From positions 1-64,000 of the forward strand of contig JAZOQZ010000062.1 in assembly GCA_045656345.1 (NCBI GenBank): a stretch of DNA of 64,000 bases, given 5' to 3'. This DNA is from SIG452 sp045656345. GTDB taxonomy: Bacteria; Bacillota; Clostridia; UMGS1840. The notes under the pieces were generated by a model that searched no databases, was not told where the DNA came from, and saw only the letters and a program-made list of their open reading frames with translations. Numbering within the stretch: position 1 is the first letter of the stretch; each line of letters opens with the position of its first letter. Position numbers and translations under genes: made by a program. Shown piece by piece: positions 32,209-41,131 of this stretch.

Positions 32209-34407
32209 TTAGGGTTCAGCGTGATCAGAATTGGGATAGGTAAATTCCACGGTAATCTGAGAGCCGATAGTGGCGTATTCTCCGTGAGGGATGCTCTGAG
32301 TAGCTGCCACCGCATTCTGTGTGGTGGTGGCAATGCCCACTGCGTGGAATTGTAATTTGGAATCTTCTAAAATGGATTTCGCTTCTTCAAAGCTTTTTCC
32401 GACAACGTTTGGCACTTCAATGCTGTTGGACGGACGGGTGTCTCCCGTGTAAACAATCACGGTTCCGTTTCGGGCAATGGATACGCCGGGCAGGGGAACC
32501 TGACTGTTCACCACGTCGCCGTTTCCTTCCACCACGCAACGTAGTCCGCTCTGAGAAAGAATCAAACGTGCATCGGCAAGATTCTGCCCGGTTACACGGG
32601 GAACTTCCACATCGCCTTCTGCTTCCTGCGCATCGGTTAGTTCAGGTTCCATATCCATATAACGGAGCACATCATCTAAAATTTTACCTGCTAAGGGGGA
32701 GGCGATGGTACCGCCCATATGATTTCCTGCAGGGGGTTCATCTAAAATAATCAGAATGGCAATCTGCGGGTCGTTTGCAGGAGCAATCCCCACAAAAGAT
32801 GCCACATATTTCTGGCTTCCGCGGGGAAGTTTTTCACTGGTTCCGGTTTTACCGCCAACGTGGAAACCTTCCAAGTGTGCTTTGTTACCGGTACCTTCGG
32901 CTACCACGCTTTCCATCAGACCGCACATAATTTCGGAGGTCTGGGAAGAAATTACCTGACGCACTTCCACGGTATCGTAGTTTTCTAAAATTGTTCCGTT
33001 GGAATCTGAAATCTGTTTTACCAGATGAGGTTTTACTAAAACACCGTCGTTGGCAACTGCGCTGACAGCGGTAATCATCTGCAAGGGAGTAACTGTGGGG
33101 CCCTGACCGAAAGAGGCGGTAGCAAGTTCCACTTCGTTGAAACTGCCTTCAGGATAGAAGATACCGCTGGTTTCACCGTACAGCTCAATGCCTGTTTTCT
33201 GGGTGAAACCGAAGCCTTTGTAATAGTTGTAGAAGGTTTTCTGCCCGATTCTTGCACCAATTTGCATAAAGGCAGGGTTACAGGAATTTTCCAAAGCACC
33301 GGTTAAATCCAATGTGCCGTGACCGCCGTGTTTCCAGCAACCGATGGATTCTTTTGCAACCTGCTGACTTCCGGTACAGTTGAAGGTGTCTTGCAGGGAT
33401 ACCACGTTTTCTTCTAAAGCCATTGCAGAAGTGATGATTTTGAAGGTGGAACCCGGTTCATAACTGTCTACCACCGCTTTGTTTCTCCAAAGCTGATTTA
33501 AATATTCGGAGGTAGCCTGAGATTTTTCTTCAGGGTCGTCAATATCATCAATTTGTGCCTGTGCAGATACATCGGTAATCAGGAAGGGCTCGTTTAAGTT
33601 GAAGTCCGGTTTGGTTGCCATTGCCAGGATTTCCCCGGTTTTGATGTCCATGATGATGCCTGCTGCACCTTGTTTTAACTGTAAATCGGTTACGGCTTGG
33701 TCTAAGTGCTTTTCTAAGAAATGTTGGATGGAAACATCAATGGTCAGAGTGATATCGGCACCGTCCTGAGGAGTGTAATAACGGTCATATCTGTAAGGCA
33801 TTTCGGTACCGTCTGCATTTCTTGCAGTAACGATTCGACCGTATTCACCTTTTAATTTGCTGTCGTAAATCTGTTCAATACCCAGCAATCCCTGGTTGTC
33901 GGAGCCGGTGAACCCGATAATGTGGGATGCGATGTTGTTGTAGGGATAGTAACGTTTGGTATCGGCATCTAAATAAACACCGGAGAGACCTGCATCGCGA
34001 ATAGCGTCTGCCTGCTCTTTTTCCACTTTTCGTTTGATGAGAACATAGGAAGTTTTTTGGTCGATTTTTTCTAAAATGGTTTCTTCGTCGATTCCGAGAA
34101 TCTCAGAAAGCGTTTGTGCACAAAGCTCCCGCTCGTTAGCTTTGATTACAGTGATGGGGGAAATGCTTACGGTTTCCACATCTGCACTCACGGCCAGCTG
34201 TTTGCCGTTTCTGTCGTAAATGGTGCCTCGTTTGGCGTTGATCATACGGTCACGGGTTTGCTGCTCGATGGCTTCTCTGGAAAGCCAGTCGCCGTCCACA
34301 AACTGAATCACGGAAATTCTGATCACAAAGAAAACAAAGCATACCAGTAGTACGCCTGCGAGCCATAAAATTCTCTTCTGAGTTTTTAATGTGCTGTTTT
34401 TCTTCAT
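32209..34407 (-). CDS. Class B penicillin-binding protein with PASTA domains (SpoVD/Pbp2x-like)
   Basis: Transpeptidase of 732 residues: one N-terminal membrane helix, a dimerisation domain (DRNGKQLAV, SHIIGF), the transpeptidase with SxxK in EPGSTFKI, SxN in ENSCNPAF and KTG in GGKTGTSEKL, then two C-terminal PASTA repeats (EVPRVTGQNLADA and IEVPNVVGKSFEEA). This is the layout of SpoVD and of division PBPs such as PBP2x. In this place it should be the FtsW partner; sporulation and vegetative roles cannot be separated by sequence. The start at 34407 has AAGGAG 7 nt upstream. Confidence 0.94.
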   Translation of the reverse strand: MKKNSTLKTQKRILWLAGVLLVCFVFFVIRISVIQFVDGDWLSREAIEQQTRDRMINAKRGTIYDRNGKQLAVSADVETVSISPITVIKANERELCAQTLSEILGIDEETILEKIDQKTSYVLIKRKVEKEQADAIRDAGLSGVYLDADTKRYYPYNNIASHIIGFTGSDNQGLLGIEQIYDSKLKGEYGRIVTARNADGTEMPYRYDRYYTPQDGADITLTIDVSIQHFLEKHLDQAVTDLQLKQGAAGIIMDIKTGEILAMATKPDFNLNEPFLITDVSAQAQIDDIDDPEEKSQATSEYLNQLWRNKAVVDSYEPGSTFKIITSAMALEENVVSLQDTFNCTGSQQVAKESIGCWKHGGHGTLDLTGALENSCNPAFMQIGARIGQKTFYNYYKGFGFTQKTGIELYGETSGIFYPEGSFNEVELATASFGQGPTVTPLQMITAVSAVANDGVLVKPHLVKQISDSNGTILENYDTVEVRQVISSQTSEIMCGLMESVVAEGTGNKAHLEGFHVGGKTGTSEKLPRGSQKYVASFVGIAPANDPQIAILIILDEPPAGNHMGGTIASPLAGKILDDVLRYMDMEPELTDAQEAEGDVEVPRVTGQNLADARLILSQSGLRCVVEGNGDVVNSQVPLPGVSIARNGTVIVYTGDTRPSNSIEVPNVVGKSFEEAKSILEDSKLQFHAVGIATTTQNAVAATQSIPHGEYATIGSQITVEFTYPNSDHAEP

Positions 34408-34494
34408 GAAAAAACTCCTTTTATGGGAAAAATCCAAAGGGGGAATATATGGAAAATTGAGGAATGATATCATCCCTCAATTCATCATATTAGC

Positions 34495-34962
34495 TTATTC
34501 ACCCAAATATGCTATCATACCATTTTGAATACCGAAGTTATTGGTGGAGGTGCTTTGGGAGGTCGGAGCCTGTGCCATCACACCGTAATCCTGATCGGGC
34601 ACGTCGATATACACGATTTGTTCGCTTCTTGCACGGTTCATGCCGTAACTTGCGATTGCCAGTTCTTCCACTGTTTTTAAATCCATCTTCTGATTGATTT
34701 CCACTTCTTTTTTCTTGTTAGCGGAATACAGCTCTGCGTACTGGCTCTTCAGCGCTGCGTTAACGTTGCTTTGTTCGGTAAGTTGGGCGTTATGAATAAT
34801 TAAGGAAATACCGCCTATGATAAAGCAAAAAATGAAAATTGCAATTTTGAACTGAAGACGTTTCTTTTCTTTGATTCGTCTTTTTTGTGCGATAGGGCGC
34901 AGGTCGTGCACGATGGCAGCTTCTCCCTGCTTTTGTTTATACGCCAGATTGTCGAACGTCAT
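34495..34962 (-). CDS. ftsL: FtsL-like cell division protein
   Basis: Bitopic protein of 155 residues with a basic cytosolic N-terminus, one membrane helix (about 39-59) and an extracellular coiled coil (QSNVNAALKSQYAELYSANKKKEVEINQKM), then a Ser/Thr/Gln/Asn-rich tail. FtsL sequences are poorly conserved; the call rests on topology and the fixed position between rsmH and the division PBP gene. AAGGAG lies 7 nt before the ATG. It should pair with DivIC and DivIB at the septum. Confidence 0.82.
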   Translation of the reverse strand: MTFDNLAYKQKQGEAAIVHDLRPIAQKRRIKEKKRLQFKIAIFIFCFIIGGISLIIHNAQLTEQSNVNAALKSQYAELYSANKKKEVEINQKMDLKTVEELAIASYGMNRARSEQIVYIDVPDQDYGVMAQAPTSQSTSTNNFGIQNGMIAYLGE

Positions 34963-35005
34963 GATGCGGCTCCTTTCTATATAATATAATAGGAAAAGAA
35001 ATTCC

Positions 35006-35929
35006 TTATAATTTTTCTAAAATTCTGAGTTTTGCCGATTTGCTTCTGGAGTTTTCTGCCAGCTCCTTGTCGGAGGGGAGAATCGGCTTTCTTGTGATGA
35101 TTTTTGCCAGCGGTTTTTTGCCGCACACACACACCGGAAATTCAGGAGGGCAGGTGCACACATTCACAAGACTTTTAAAATATTCTTTTACGATTCTGTC
35201 TTCTAAGGAATGAAATGTGATGATGCACATTCTTCCGCCGGGTTTTAGCAAGTTGAAAAAACTTTCAAGCCCCTGCTTTAATGATTCCAACTCACCGTTT
35301 ACTTCAATGCGGATGGCCTGGAAGGTTCTTTTGGCAGGGTGTTTTTCCCGAAGGCTTTTTGCCGGCATAGAGCGACGGATAATTTCAATCAACTCGCCGG
35401 TGGTTTCAATTTCTTTTATTTCTCTTTGCTTTGCAATATTTTTAGCAATGCTTAATGCATATTTTTCTTCGCCGTAGGTGGAGATGATGTTTGCAAGTTG
35501 CGAAACGGAATAAGTGTTGACCACGGTTTTGGCACTAAAGGCAGAAGTCTGATCCATTCTCATATCCAAAGGAGCATCTTCCCGATAGGAGAATCCGCGG
35601 TCTTTGTTGTCCAGCTGATAGGAGGAAACGCCCAAATCTGCCAGAATGCCGTCCACAGGAGTGGTAATATAATCGGCGATATTGCGAAAATCGGAACGGA
35701 TAAACTGTTTTTGGCAAGCAGTTTGGGAGAGACGCTCGGTTGCTACGGCAAAAGCATCTTCGTCACGATCCACGCCGATGAACATTCCGTTTTCGGAAAG
35801 TTGTTCGCAAATTTTCAAGGAGTGTCCTGCACCGCCCATGGTAGCATCCACGTAGGTGCCGTTTTCGGTAATTACCAAACCGTCGATGCACTCTTGTAGC
35901 AATACGCTTACGTGTTTAAATTCCATCAT
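35006..35929 (-). CDS. rsmH: 16S rRNA (cytosine1402-N4)-methyltransferase
   Basis: RsmH/MraW, about 307 residues, methylates C1402 of 16S rRNA near the P site. SAM-binding core: YVDATMGGAGHS, GVDRDEDAF, and later LADLGVSSYQLD, the MRMDQ loop, and HPAKRTFQAIRIEVN. Two adjacent ATGs (35929 and 35926) follow the mraZ stop by one base, and MEFKHVSVLL is the common N-terminus of the family. Second gene of the dcw operon. Confidence 0.97.
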   Translation of the reverse strand: MMEFKHVSVLLQECIDGLVITENGTYVDATMGGAGHSLKICEQLSENGMFIGVDRDEDAFAVATERLSQTACQKQFIRSDFRNIADYITTPVDGILADLGVSSYQLDNKDRGFSYREDAPLDMRMDQTSAFSAKTVVNTYSVSQLANIISTYGEEKYALSIAKNIAKQREIKEIETTGELIEIIRRSMPAKSLREKHPAKRTFQAIRIEVNGELESLKQGLESFFNLLKPGGRMCIITFHSLEDRIVKEYFKSLVNVCTCPPEFPVCVCGKKPLAKIITRKPILPSDKELAENSRSKSAKLRILEKL

Positions 35930-35930
35930 C

Positions 35931-36359
35931 TTAAATTCCAAATATTTCTAAAATTTCAGAAAGCTTCTGAGGTTCATCCTCGGTCTGCTTTTCATATTTT
36001 TCGTATTCTTCCACATCCCAGATTTCAATTCTGGAGGAGGCACCTGCGATAATGATGTCTTTTGTTAGTCCGGCGAATTCGCGAAGTCCCGGAGGGATTA
36101 CGAATCGTCCCTGTTTATCTGCGGTAACCAGTTCGGTGTAGTTGAAAATGTATCTCTGCAATCTGCCGCCGTCGTTGGAGATGGGGAGTGCTTTGATTTT
36201 TGCTTCCAGTTCTTTGTAGTCTTCTTTGGTGTAAACAAACAGGCACTTTTCAAACCCACGAAGCACGAAAAAACTTTCACCCAAATTCTCACGGTATTTG
36301 GATGGAAGTATTACTCTGCCTTTTGCGTCTATGGAATGCTTCGCCTGTCCGTAAAACAT
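35931..36359 (-). CDS. mraZ: Transcriptional regulator MraZ
   Basis: AbrB-like DNA-binding protein of 142 residues, the usual size. Two SpoVT/AbrB half-domains with the duplicated signature (DAKGRVILPSKYR and DKQGRFVIPPGLREFAGL). It represses its own dcw operon by binding direct repeats near the promoter, and such repeats are present at 36441-36480. The start at 36359 (MFYGQAKHSIDAKGR) matches the family; the frame continues upstream into the operator and promoter, so earlier starts are rejected. The ribosome site is weak. Confidence 0.96.
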   Translation of the reverse strand: MFYGQAKHSIDAKGRVILPSKYRENLGESFFVLRGFEKCLFVYTKEDYKELEAKIKALPISNDGGRLQRYIFNYTELVTADKQGRFVIPPGLREFAGLTKDIIIAGASSRIEIWDVEEYEKYEKQTEDEPQKLSEILEIFGI

Positions 36360-36440
36360 ATCCTGAACTGTGCCCTTTCTGTAAGCTTTTGGGAGAATCG
36401 GTATCAATTCATCCCTGAAGTGGGATTTTCGGCTTGATTT

Positions 36441-36480
36441 ACACCACTTTGTGGTCTTTTGTGCCACTTTCAACCACTTT
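36441..36480 (-). promoter_or_regulatory. MraZ operator: four 10-bp direct repeats
   Basis: Four tandem 10-bp blocks. On the plus strand they end in CCACTTT in blocks 1, 3 and 4 (minus strand AAAGTGG); block 2 is degenerate (GTCTTTT). AAAGTGG repeats at 10-bp spacing are the known MraZ-box pattern. They lie between the -10 box and the mraZ start. Confidence 0.85.
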
Positions 36481-36487
36481 TATATAT

Positions 36488-36515
36488 ATTTTAACATATT
36501 TTTGAAAAAAATCAA
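36488..36515 (-). promoter_or_regulatory. Promoter of the dcw cluster (Pmra)
   Basis: Minus strand: TTGATT, 16 nt, TAAAAT, immediately upstream of the MraZ boxes. The rest of the gap 36516-36626 is A/T-rich with no visible gene. Confidence 0.6.
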
Positions 36516-36620
36516 GTATTTTTGCAAAAAAAATTCAGTTTTTTTCAATTTTTTTTCTGGGGTTGGGAAGAGGGGGGCAAATTGTGGAAAAATCAAGGAT
36601 TTCTTCGGAATTCTGGCACA

Positions 36621-36660
36621 AAAAAAACAGTCCTGACAGCGGGAAAACTGTCAGGACTGT
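36621..36660 (-). terminator. Terminator of the RND efflux operon
   Basis: Perfect 13-bp stem ACAGTCCTGACAG/CTGTCAGGACTGT (36627-36639 and 36648-36660), 8-nt loop, T-run on the minus strand. Confidence 0.92.
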
Positions 36661-36677
36661 CTGATGATAATAACTTG

Positions 36678-39600
36678 TTACGATTCCGAAACAATAACAG
36701 GGTCTTTTTCGGAGGTGTGGCCGTCTTTTTTAAATTTTCTGAAAAGTTTTTCTTTGAGTTGTTCCAACACCATATATACGCAGGGGACAAATACCAGTGT
36801 CAGTATGGTGGAAACGGTTAAGCCGCCGATAAAGGAAACGGCAAGAGGTTGCATCAGTTCTGCACCTTCCCCTTGGGAGAGTGCCATGGGGAATAACCCT
36901 AAAATGGTGGTGATGGTGGTGATTAAAATGGGGCGGATTCTGGCAACGCAGGAGGTTTTTAATGCATCATACAGAGAAACGCCGTCTCTTCGCAGTTGGT
37001 TTGCATAATCGATTAACACAATGGCATTGTTTACCACCACGCCGCTTAAAGCGATGATACCGATCAGGGCAGGGATAGAAAGCGACATTCCTGCAATCAT
37101 TAATGCAATCACAATCCCGATCATAGACAGAGGAATTGCAAACATTACGGCAAAGGGATGCAAAAGAGATTCAAACTGTGCCGCCATAACCATATATACC
37201 AACAACACGGATACCAACAGCATCAGAAACAGAAGACTAAAGGATTCTTCCATTTCTTTTGCGGAATCCCCTGTGGTGATGGTGTAGCCGTTTTCCACAG
37301 GAATACCTTTTAGGAAGGATTCAATGTCTGTGTTGATTTCGCCTGGGGTTCTGCCGTATGCTGTGGCAGAAACGGTCACAATACGTTCTTTTGCGTTACG
37401 GGAAATGGACAGGGGAACTGCTTCCTTCTGAATGGTGGCAAGGTCCGATAGGGGAATCTGCATTCCCGTAGGAGCAGCAATCATAATGTTGCCCAGATCT
37501 TCTTTGGTGTTGCGGTATTGTTCACCGTAGCGAACCATCACGTCGTATTCATTTCCGTCAATGCGGACAGAACCTGCCTGGCTGCCTAAAAATGCAGTTT
37601 GCACCGTCTGTGCAATGCTTCTGGCGGAAATGCCGTACAGAGCGGTTTTGTCACGATCAATTTCAATATTGTATTCGTAAGACACTTCGTCTAAGGTGGT
37701 GGACACATCACGCACACCGTCCAGCCCCATCAGATAGACCTTGCATTCGTTGGCAAGACGTTGCAATTCGTCAAAATCGTCTCCCTGAATATTGATACCT
37801 ACATTACTGCCGGTGCCCATTAGCATAGAGGTCATATCGGAGGCGGAAACAGAAATTTCCACTCCTGCGAAATCCCGGGTGGCACTGCGGATTTCTTCGG
37901 CAATATCTTCGGAGGAATAGCTTCTGTTTTTTCGGTCTTCCAGCAACAGGGTGATGGTTCCGGTGCTGCTGTCGGAGGCAGAAACAAAGCTCATACCGCC
38001 GGAACCGTAACTTTCCATACAGTCGGTTACACGAACCAAAGGAGTTACCCGTTCCATTACGGCGGTGAGAATTTCGTTCCCAACCTTCTTGGTTTCAGAT
38101 AATTCGGTGCCTTTTGGGAGTTGCAGAGTAATCTGCACACTTCCGCTATCGGTGGCAGGAAACATTTCCATTCCTAACAGGGCAGTTCCGCCAAGACTTA
38201 GGAGGAAGATGATAAGACCGCCGATAATTACCAGTTTTTTATGATGGAATGCGTATTCTAAAATATCGTTGAATTTGTTTGCCAGACGGCTTTCTTTGGT
38301 TTCTTTTTTGGTTGCTTTGGTATCTAACCTCAGGATTTTGGAACAAAGAACAGGCACCAGAGTCAGAGAAACCAGCAAGGATGCCCCCAAAGCGAACATA
38401 ATGGTCATTGACACTTCTTTAAACATAGTGATGGCAATATTATCGCTCATAAAGAATAAGGGAATATACACCGCCACAGAGGTTAAAGTGGATGCCACAA
38501 CAGCCATTGCCACGGTTTTGGTTCCTAAAACGGCTGCTTCGGTTTTGGAGTATCCTTTTTCTAAGTAACCGTAAATGCTTTCCAGCACAACCACCGAGTT
38601 GTCTACCAACATTCCGACACCAAGAACCAATCCCGAGAGAGACATGGTATTGAAGGTCATTTTGTTGAAATACATAAACACGAACGTAACAATGATGGAA
38701 ATGGGGATTGCACATCCGATTACAATGGTGGAGCGGAAGTTTCTTAAGAATACAAACAGCACTAAAACTGCAAACAGTGCCCCCCACAGACCGGATTCCA
38801 ACAGGGAATTGATAGAATCCTTGATGCTTTCTGCCTGATCTAAAATCACGATATAGCGCATTCCGTTGTAATCTTCGCAGATTTGATCAAGCTCTGCAGT
38901 CAACGCTTCACAGACCTCGGTAGTGCTGTGAGTGGGTTGTTTATACATATAAAAACTGATAGCACCTTCACCGTTTACGGAAACAGAAGATTCGCTGTCT
39001 TTAGGAGCAATGGAAATATCGGCAAGTTCGGATAATTTCACATTGCCGTAAACCGTTTGTATAACCAGGTTTTGGATTTCTTCTAAAGAGGTGATGTCTG
39101 CTTTGGTTTTGATGGTAAAGGTGTTGTGACCTTCCACCACCTGACCGCCGGGAAGAGTGGCACTTTCCAACTGGATGATACTTGCCAGCTGGGTGAAGCT
39201 GATGCCAAACTGATCCATCTTTTCCTTTCGCACATCCATCTGAATCTGATTGTCGTGCACCCCGGTAGCAGTTACGGATGCCACCCCGGAAACCGATTCC
39301 AGACGGTCAATCAAGGAGTTTTCTGCCAAGTTGGAAAATTCCGTGAAACCGGTGGGGCTGGTCATTGTTACGGCAAGAGCAGGCATCTGATTGGTGTCTA
39401 ACTCCATAATGATGGGATCGGAAGCTTCACTGGGCAGGAGAGCGTCAATCATACTGATTTGTTCGCGCACCTTCAGTGCTGTGAAGTTCATATCCGCGTC
39501 GGAAGAAACCTCGATCATCACCATGGAACTTCCGTAAGAAGAAGTTGAGGTCACATTCACAAAGTTAGGGACAGTGGAAACCGCCTGTTCAATCGGTTCG

Positions 39601-39791
39601 GTTACCAATTTTTCCACCTCTTCAGGTCCTGCACCGGAATAAGTGGTCATTACGATAATATTGGGCATAGAAACGTCCGGAAGTAAAGACTGATCCATAT
39701 TGATGGTGGAAATTCCGCCGAATACCAGCATCATAATGGTCACCATCAGAACGGTAACCGGCCGTTTCATCAATCCTTTAAAAAAACTCAT
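36678..39791 (-). CDS. RND-family efflux pump (AcrB/MmpL-like, HAE1 type)
   Basis: Inner-membrane proton-driven exporter of 1037 residues, the normal size for AcrB-type pumps. The first helix begins KRPVTVLMVTIMMLVFGGIS; two large extracellular loops carry the porter domain (LPDVSMPNIIV, AGPEEVEKLVTEPIE). The transmembrane proton-relay segment reads GMLVDNSVVVLESI. The tail is short and basic. It overlaps the adaptor gene by 4 bp (ATGA). Substrates could be drugs, lipids or peptides. Such pumps usually need an outer-membrane channel, so its presence in a spore former is notable. Confidence 0.95.
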   Translation of the reverse strand: MSFFKGLMKRPVTVLMVTIMMLVFGGISTINMDQSLLPDVSMPNIIVMTTYSGAGPEEVEKLVTEPIEQAVSTVPNFVNVTSTSSYGSSMVMIEVSSDADMNFTALKVREQISMIDALLPSEASDPIIMELDTNQMPALAVTMTSPTGFTEFSNLAENSLIDRLESVSGVASVTATGVHDNQIQMDVRKEKMDQFGISFTQLASIIQLESATLPGGQVVEGHNTFTIKTKADITSLEEIQNLVIQTVYGNVKLSELADISIAPKDSESSVSVNGEGAISFYMYKQPTHSTTEVCEALTAELDQICEDYNGMRYIVILDQAESIKDSINSLLESGLWGALFAVLVLFVFLRNFRSTIVIGCAIPISIIVTFVFMYFNKMTFNTMSLSGLVLGVGMLVDNSVVVLESIYGYLEKGYSKTEAAVLGTKTVAMAVVASTLTSVAVYIPLFFMSDNIAITMFKEVSMTIMFALGASLLVSLTLVPVLCSKILRLDTKATKKETKESRLANKFNDILEYAFHHKKLVIIGGLIIFLLSLGGTALLGMEMFPATDSGSVQITLQLPKGTELSETKKVGNEILTAVMERVTPLVRVTDCMESYGSGGMSFVSASDSSTGTITLLLEDRKNRSYSSEDIAEEIRSATRDFAGVEISVSASDMTSMLMGTGSNVGINIQGDDFDELQRLANECKVYLMGLDGVRDVSTTLDEVSYEYNIEIDRDKTALYGISARSIAQTVQTAFLGSQAGSVRIDGNEYDVMVRYGEQYRNTKEDLGNIMIAAPTGMQIPLSDLATIQKEAVPLSISRNAKERIVTVSATAYGRTPGEINTDIESFLKGIPVENGYTITTGDSAKEMEESFSLLFLMLLVSVLLVYMVMAAQFESLLHPFAVMFAIPLSMIGIVIALMIAGMSLSIPALIGIIALSGVVVNNAIVLIDYANQLRRDGVSLYDALKTSCVARIRPILITTITTILGLFPMALSQGEGAELMQPLAVSFIGGLTVSTILTLVFVPCVYMVLEQLKEKLFRKFKKDGHTSEKDPVIVSES

Positions 39792-41116
39792 TCGGTCACC
39801 ACTCCTTCTTCGTGTTCTTTCACAACACGAACCTTAACGCCGTCGGACACGGTGTGCTGTCCGCGGGATACCACACGGTCTCCTTTTAAAACGCCTTCTA
39901 AAATTTCGGCAGTTTCATTGTTTTTCATTCCTAAGGTTACGGGTGTTTTGGTAACGATGCCGTCTTTTTCTATGTACACAAAGGTGTTGTCATCTTCGGT
40001 GATAATGGTTTCTAAGGGAAGAAGAATGGTTTCTTCTGCTTCGTTCATCAGAAAATTCACCGTACCAACCATTCCGGGTTTTACGGTGGAATCTGCATTG
40101 TCAATCTCGATAATAACGGTATATCCGCCACTCTGAGCGGTCACACCGGGAGAAACAGAGGTAACCGCCGCTTCCACGGTTTTATTTGCTGAATTTACGG
40201 TAACAGAAGCAGTTTGCCCCACGTGAATGAGGTTAATCATACTTTCAGGAACGGTCAATTTAAACTGAATTCTGGAAATATCAGCAATCTGATACAAAGC
40301 TCCTGTTGCCATTTCGCCGATTTTCGCATTTTCCAGCACCACCACACCATTGATAGGAGACGTGATATTCATATCCGACAGGGAATTCTGTGCCGCTTCC
40401 AGCTGTGCCAACAACACGTTTCGTCCTGCAGTGGCGCTGGTAACACCGGCGTTTGCCGAAACCACATTTTCGTCTGCGGTCTGTTTTGCCAGCTCCACTC
40501 CGCGAGTAGCGTTGTTGTATGCAACTTTGGAGGTTTCATAAGCAGACAGTGCCGCCTGATACTGTCCTTGCACCGACTCAAAGTTCACACGGGAAATATT
40601 GCCCTGTTCGTAGAGCACTTTCATATTTTCGTAGTTGGTGGTTTGCAGATCCAGATTGATTTTTGCCTGATCCAAGGCGCTTTTTGCCTGGGCGAGTGCT
40701 AAATCTGCCTGCATAACAGTTTGTTCGTAACCAACTCCCTGAGCACGGCTGGAGCTGATCTGGGCAGATTCGATGCCTGCATTTGCCTGCTCCAGCTGTG
40801 CGCTGATTGATTTCACAGTTTGTAACACATCGGTTTTATCCAGTGTGCAGAGCAAATCTCCCTGAGAGACAGTGTCCCCCAGTTTCGCATTAAGTGATAA
40901 AATTTTGCCGGGCGTTTTAGCAACCACAGTTGCTTCAGCGATAGGGGAAGCAGAGCCGGACAGGGTGTAATGCTCCTGCATTGCACCGGAAATTGCTGTG
41001 GTGATTTCCACGGGAATCCCGGGATTTTCCTGAGGAGTTTCGCTGCCGCCGCATCCGGCGAGAGACAGCAACATTGTAAGTGTAAGAAGTAGTGCAATCT
41101 GTTTTTTCATCATCAT
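39788..41116 (-). CDS. RND efflux periplasmic-adaptor (HlyD/MFP) lipoprotein
   Basis: Membrane fusion protein of about 442 residues: lipoprotein signal with lipobox LAGC, lipoyl half-domains (VVAKTPGKILSLNAKLGDTVSQGDLLCTLD and the later ITSPINGVVVLENAKIGE), a long alpha-helical hairpin of Ala/Gln-rich heptads (about 105-235), then beta-barrel and membrane-proximal domains. The helical hairpin is the part that normally docks to a TolC channel. Three consecutive ATGs follow GAGGA; the first (41116) is used here. It sits between the TolC-like and pump genes in one operon. Confidence 0.93.
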   Translation of the reverse strand: MMMKKQIALLLTLTMLLSLAGCGGSETPQENPGIPVEITTAISGAMQEHYTLSGSASPIAEATVVAKTPGKILSLNAKLGDTVSQGDLLCTLDKTDVLQTVKSISAQLEQANAGIESAQISSSRAQGVGYEQTVMQADLALAQAKSALDQAKINLDLQTTNYENMKVLYEQGNISRVNFESVQGQYQAALSAYETSKVAYNNATRGVELAKQTADENVVSANAGVTSATAGRNVLLAQLEAAQNSLSDMNITSPINGVVVLENAKIGEMATGALYQIADISRIQFKLTVPESMINLIHVGQTASVTVNSANKTVEAAVTSVSPGVTAQSGGYTVIIEIDNADSTVKPGMVGTVNFLMNEAEETILLPLETIITEDDNTFVYIEKDGIVTKTPVTLGMKNNETAEILEGVLKGDRVVSRGQHTVSDGVKVRVVKEHEEGVVTE

Positions 41117-41131
41117 AAGGGTCCTCACTTT

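Noticed and set aside
36360..36473. Longer mraZ start at 36473
   Set aside because: That start lies inside the operator repeats, the extra residues match nothing in the family, and the promoter is adjacent.
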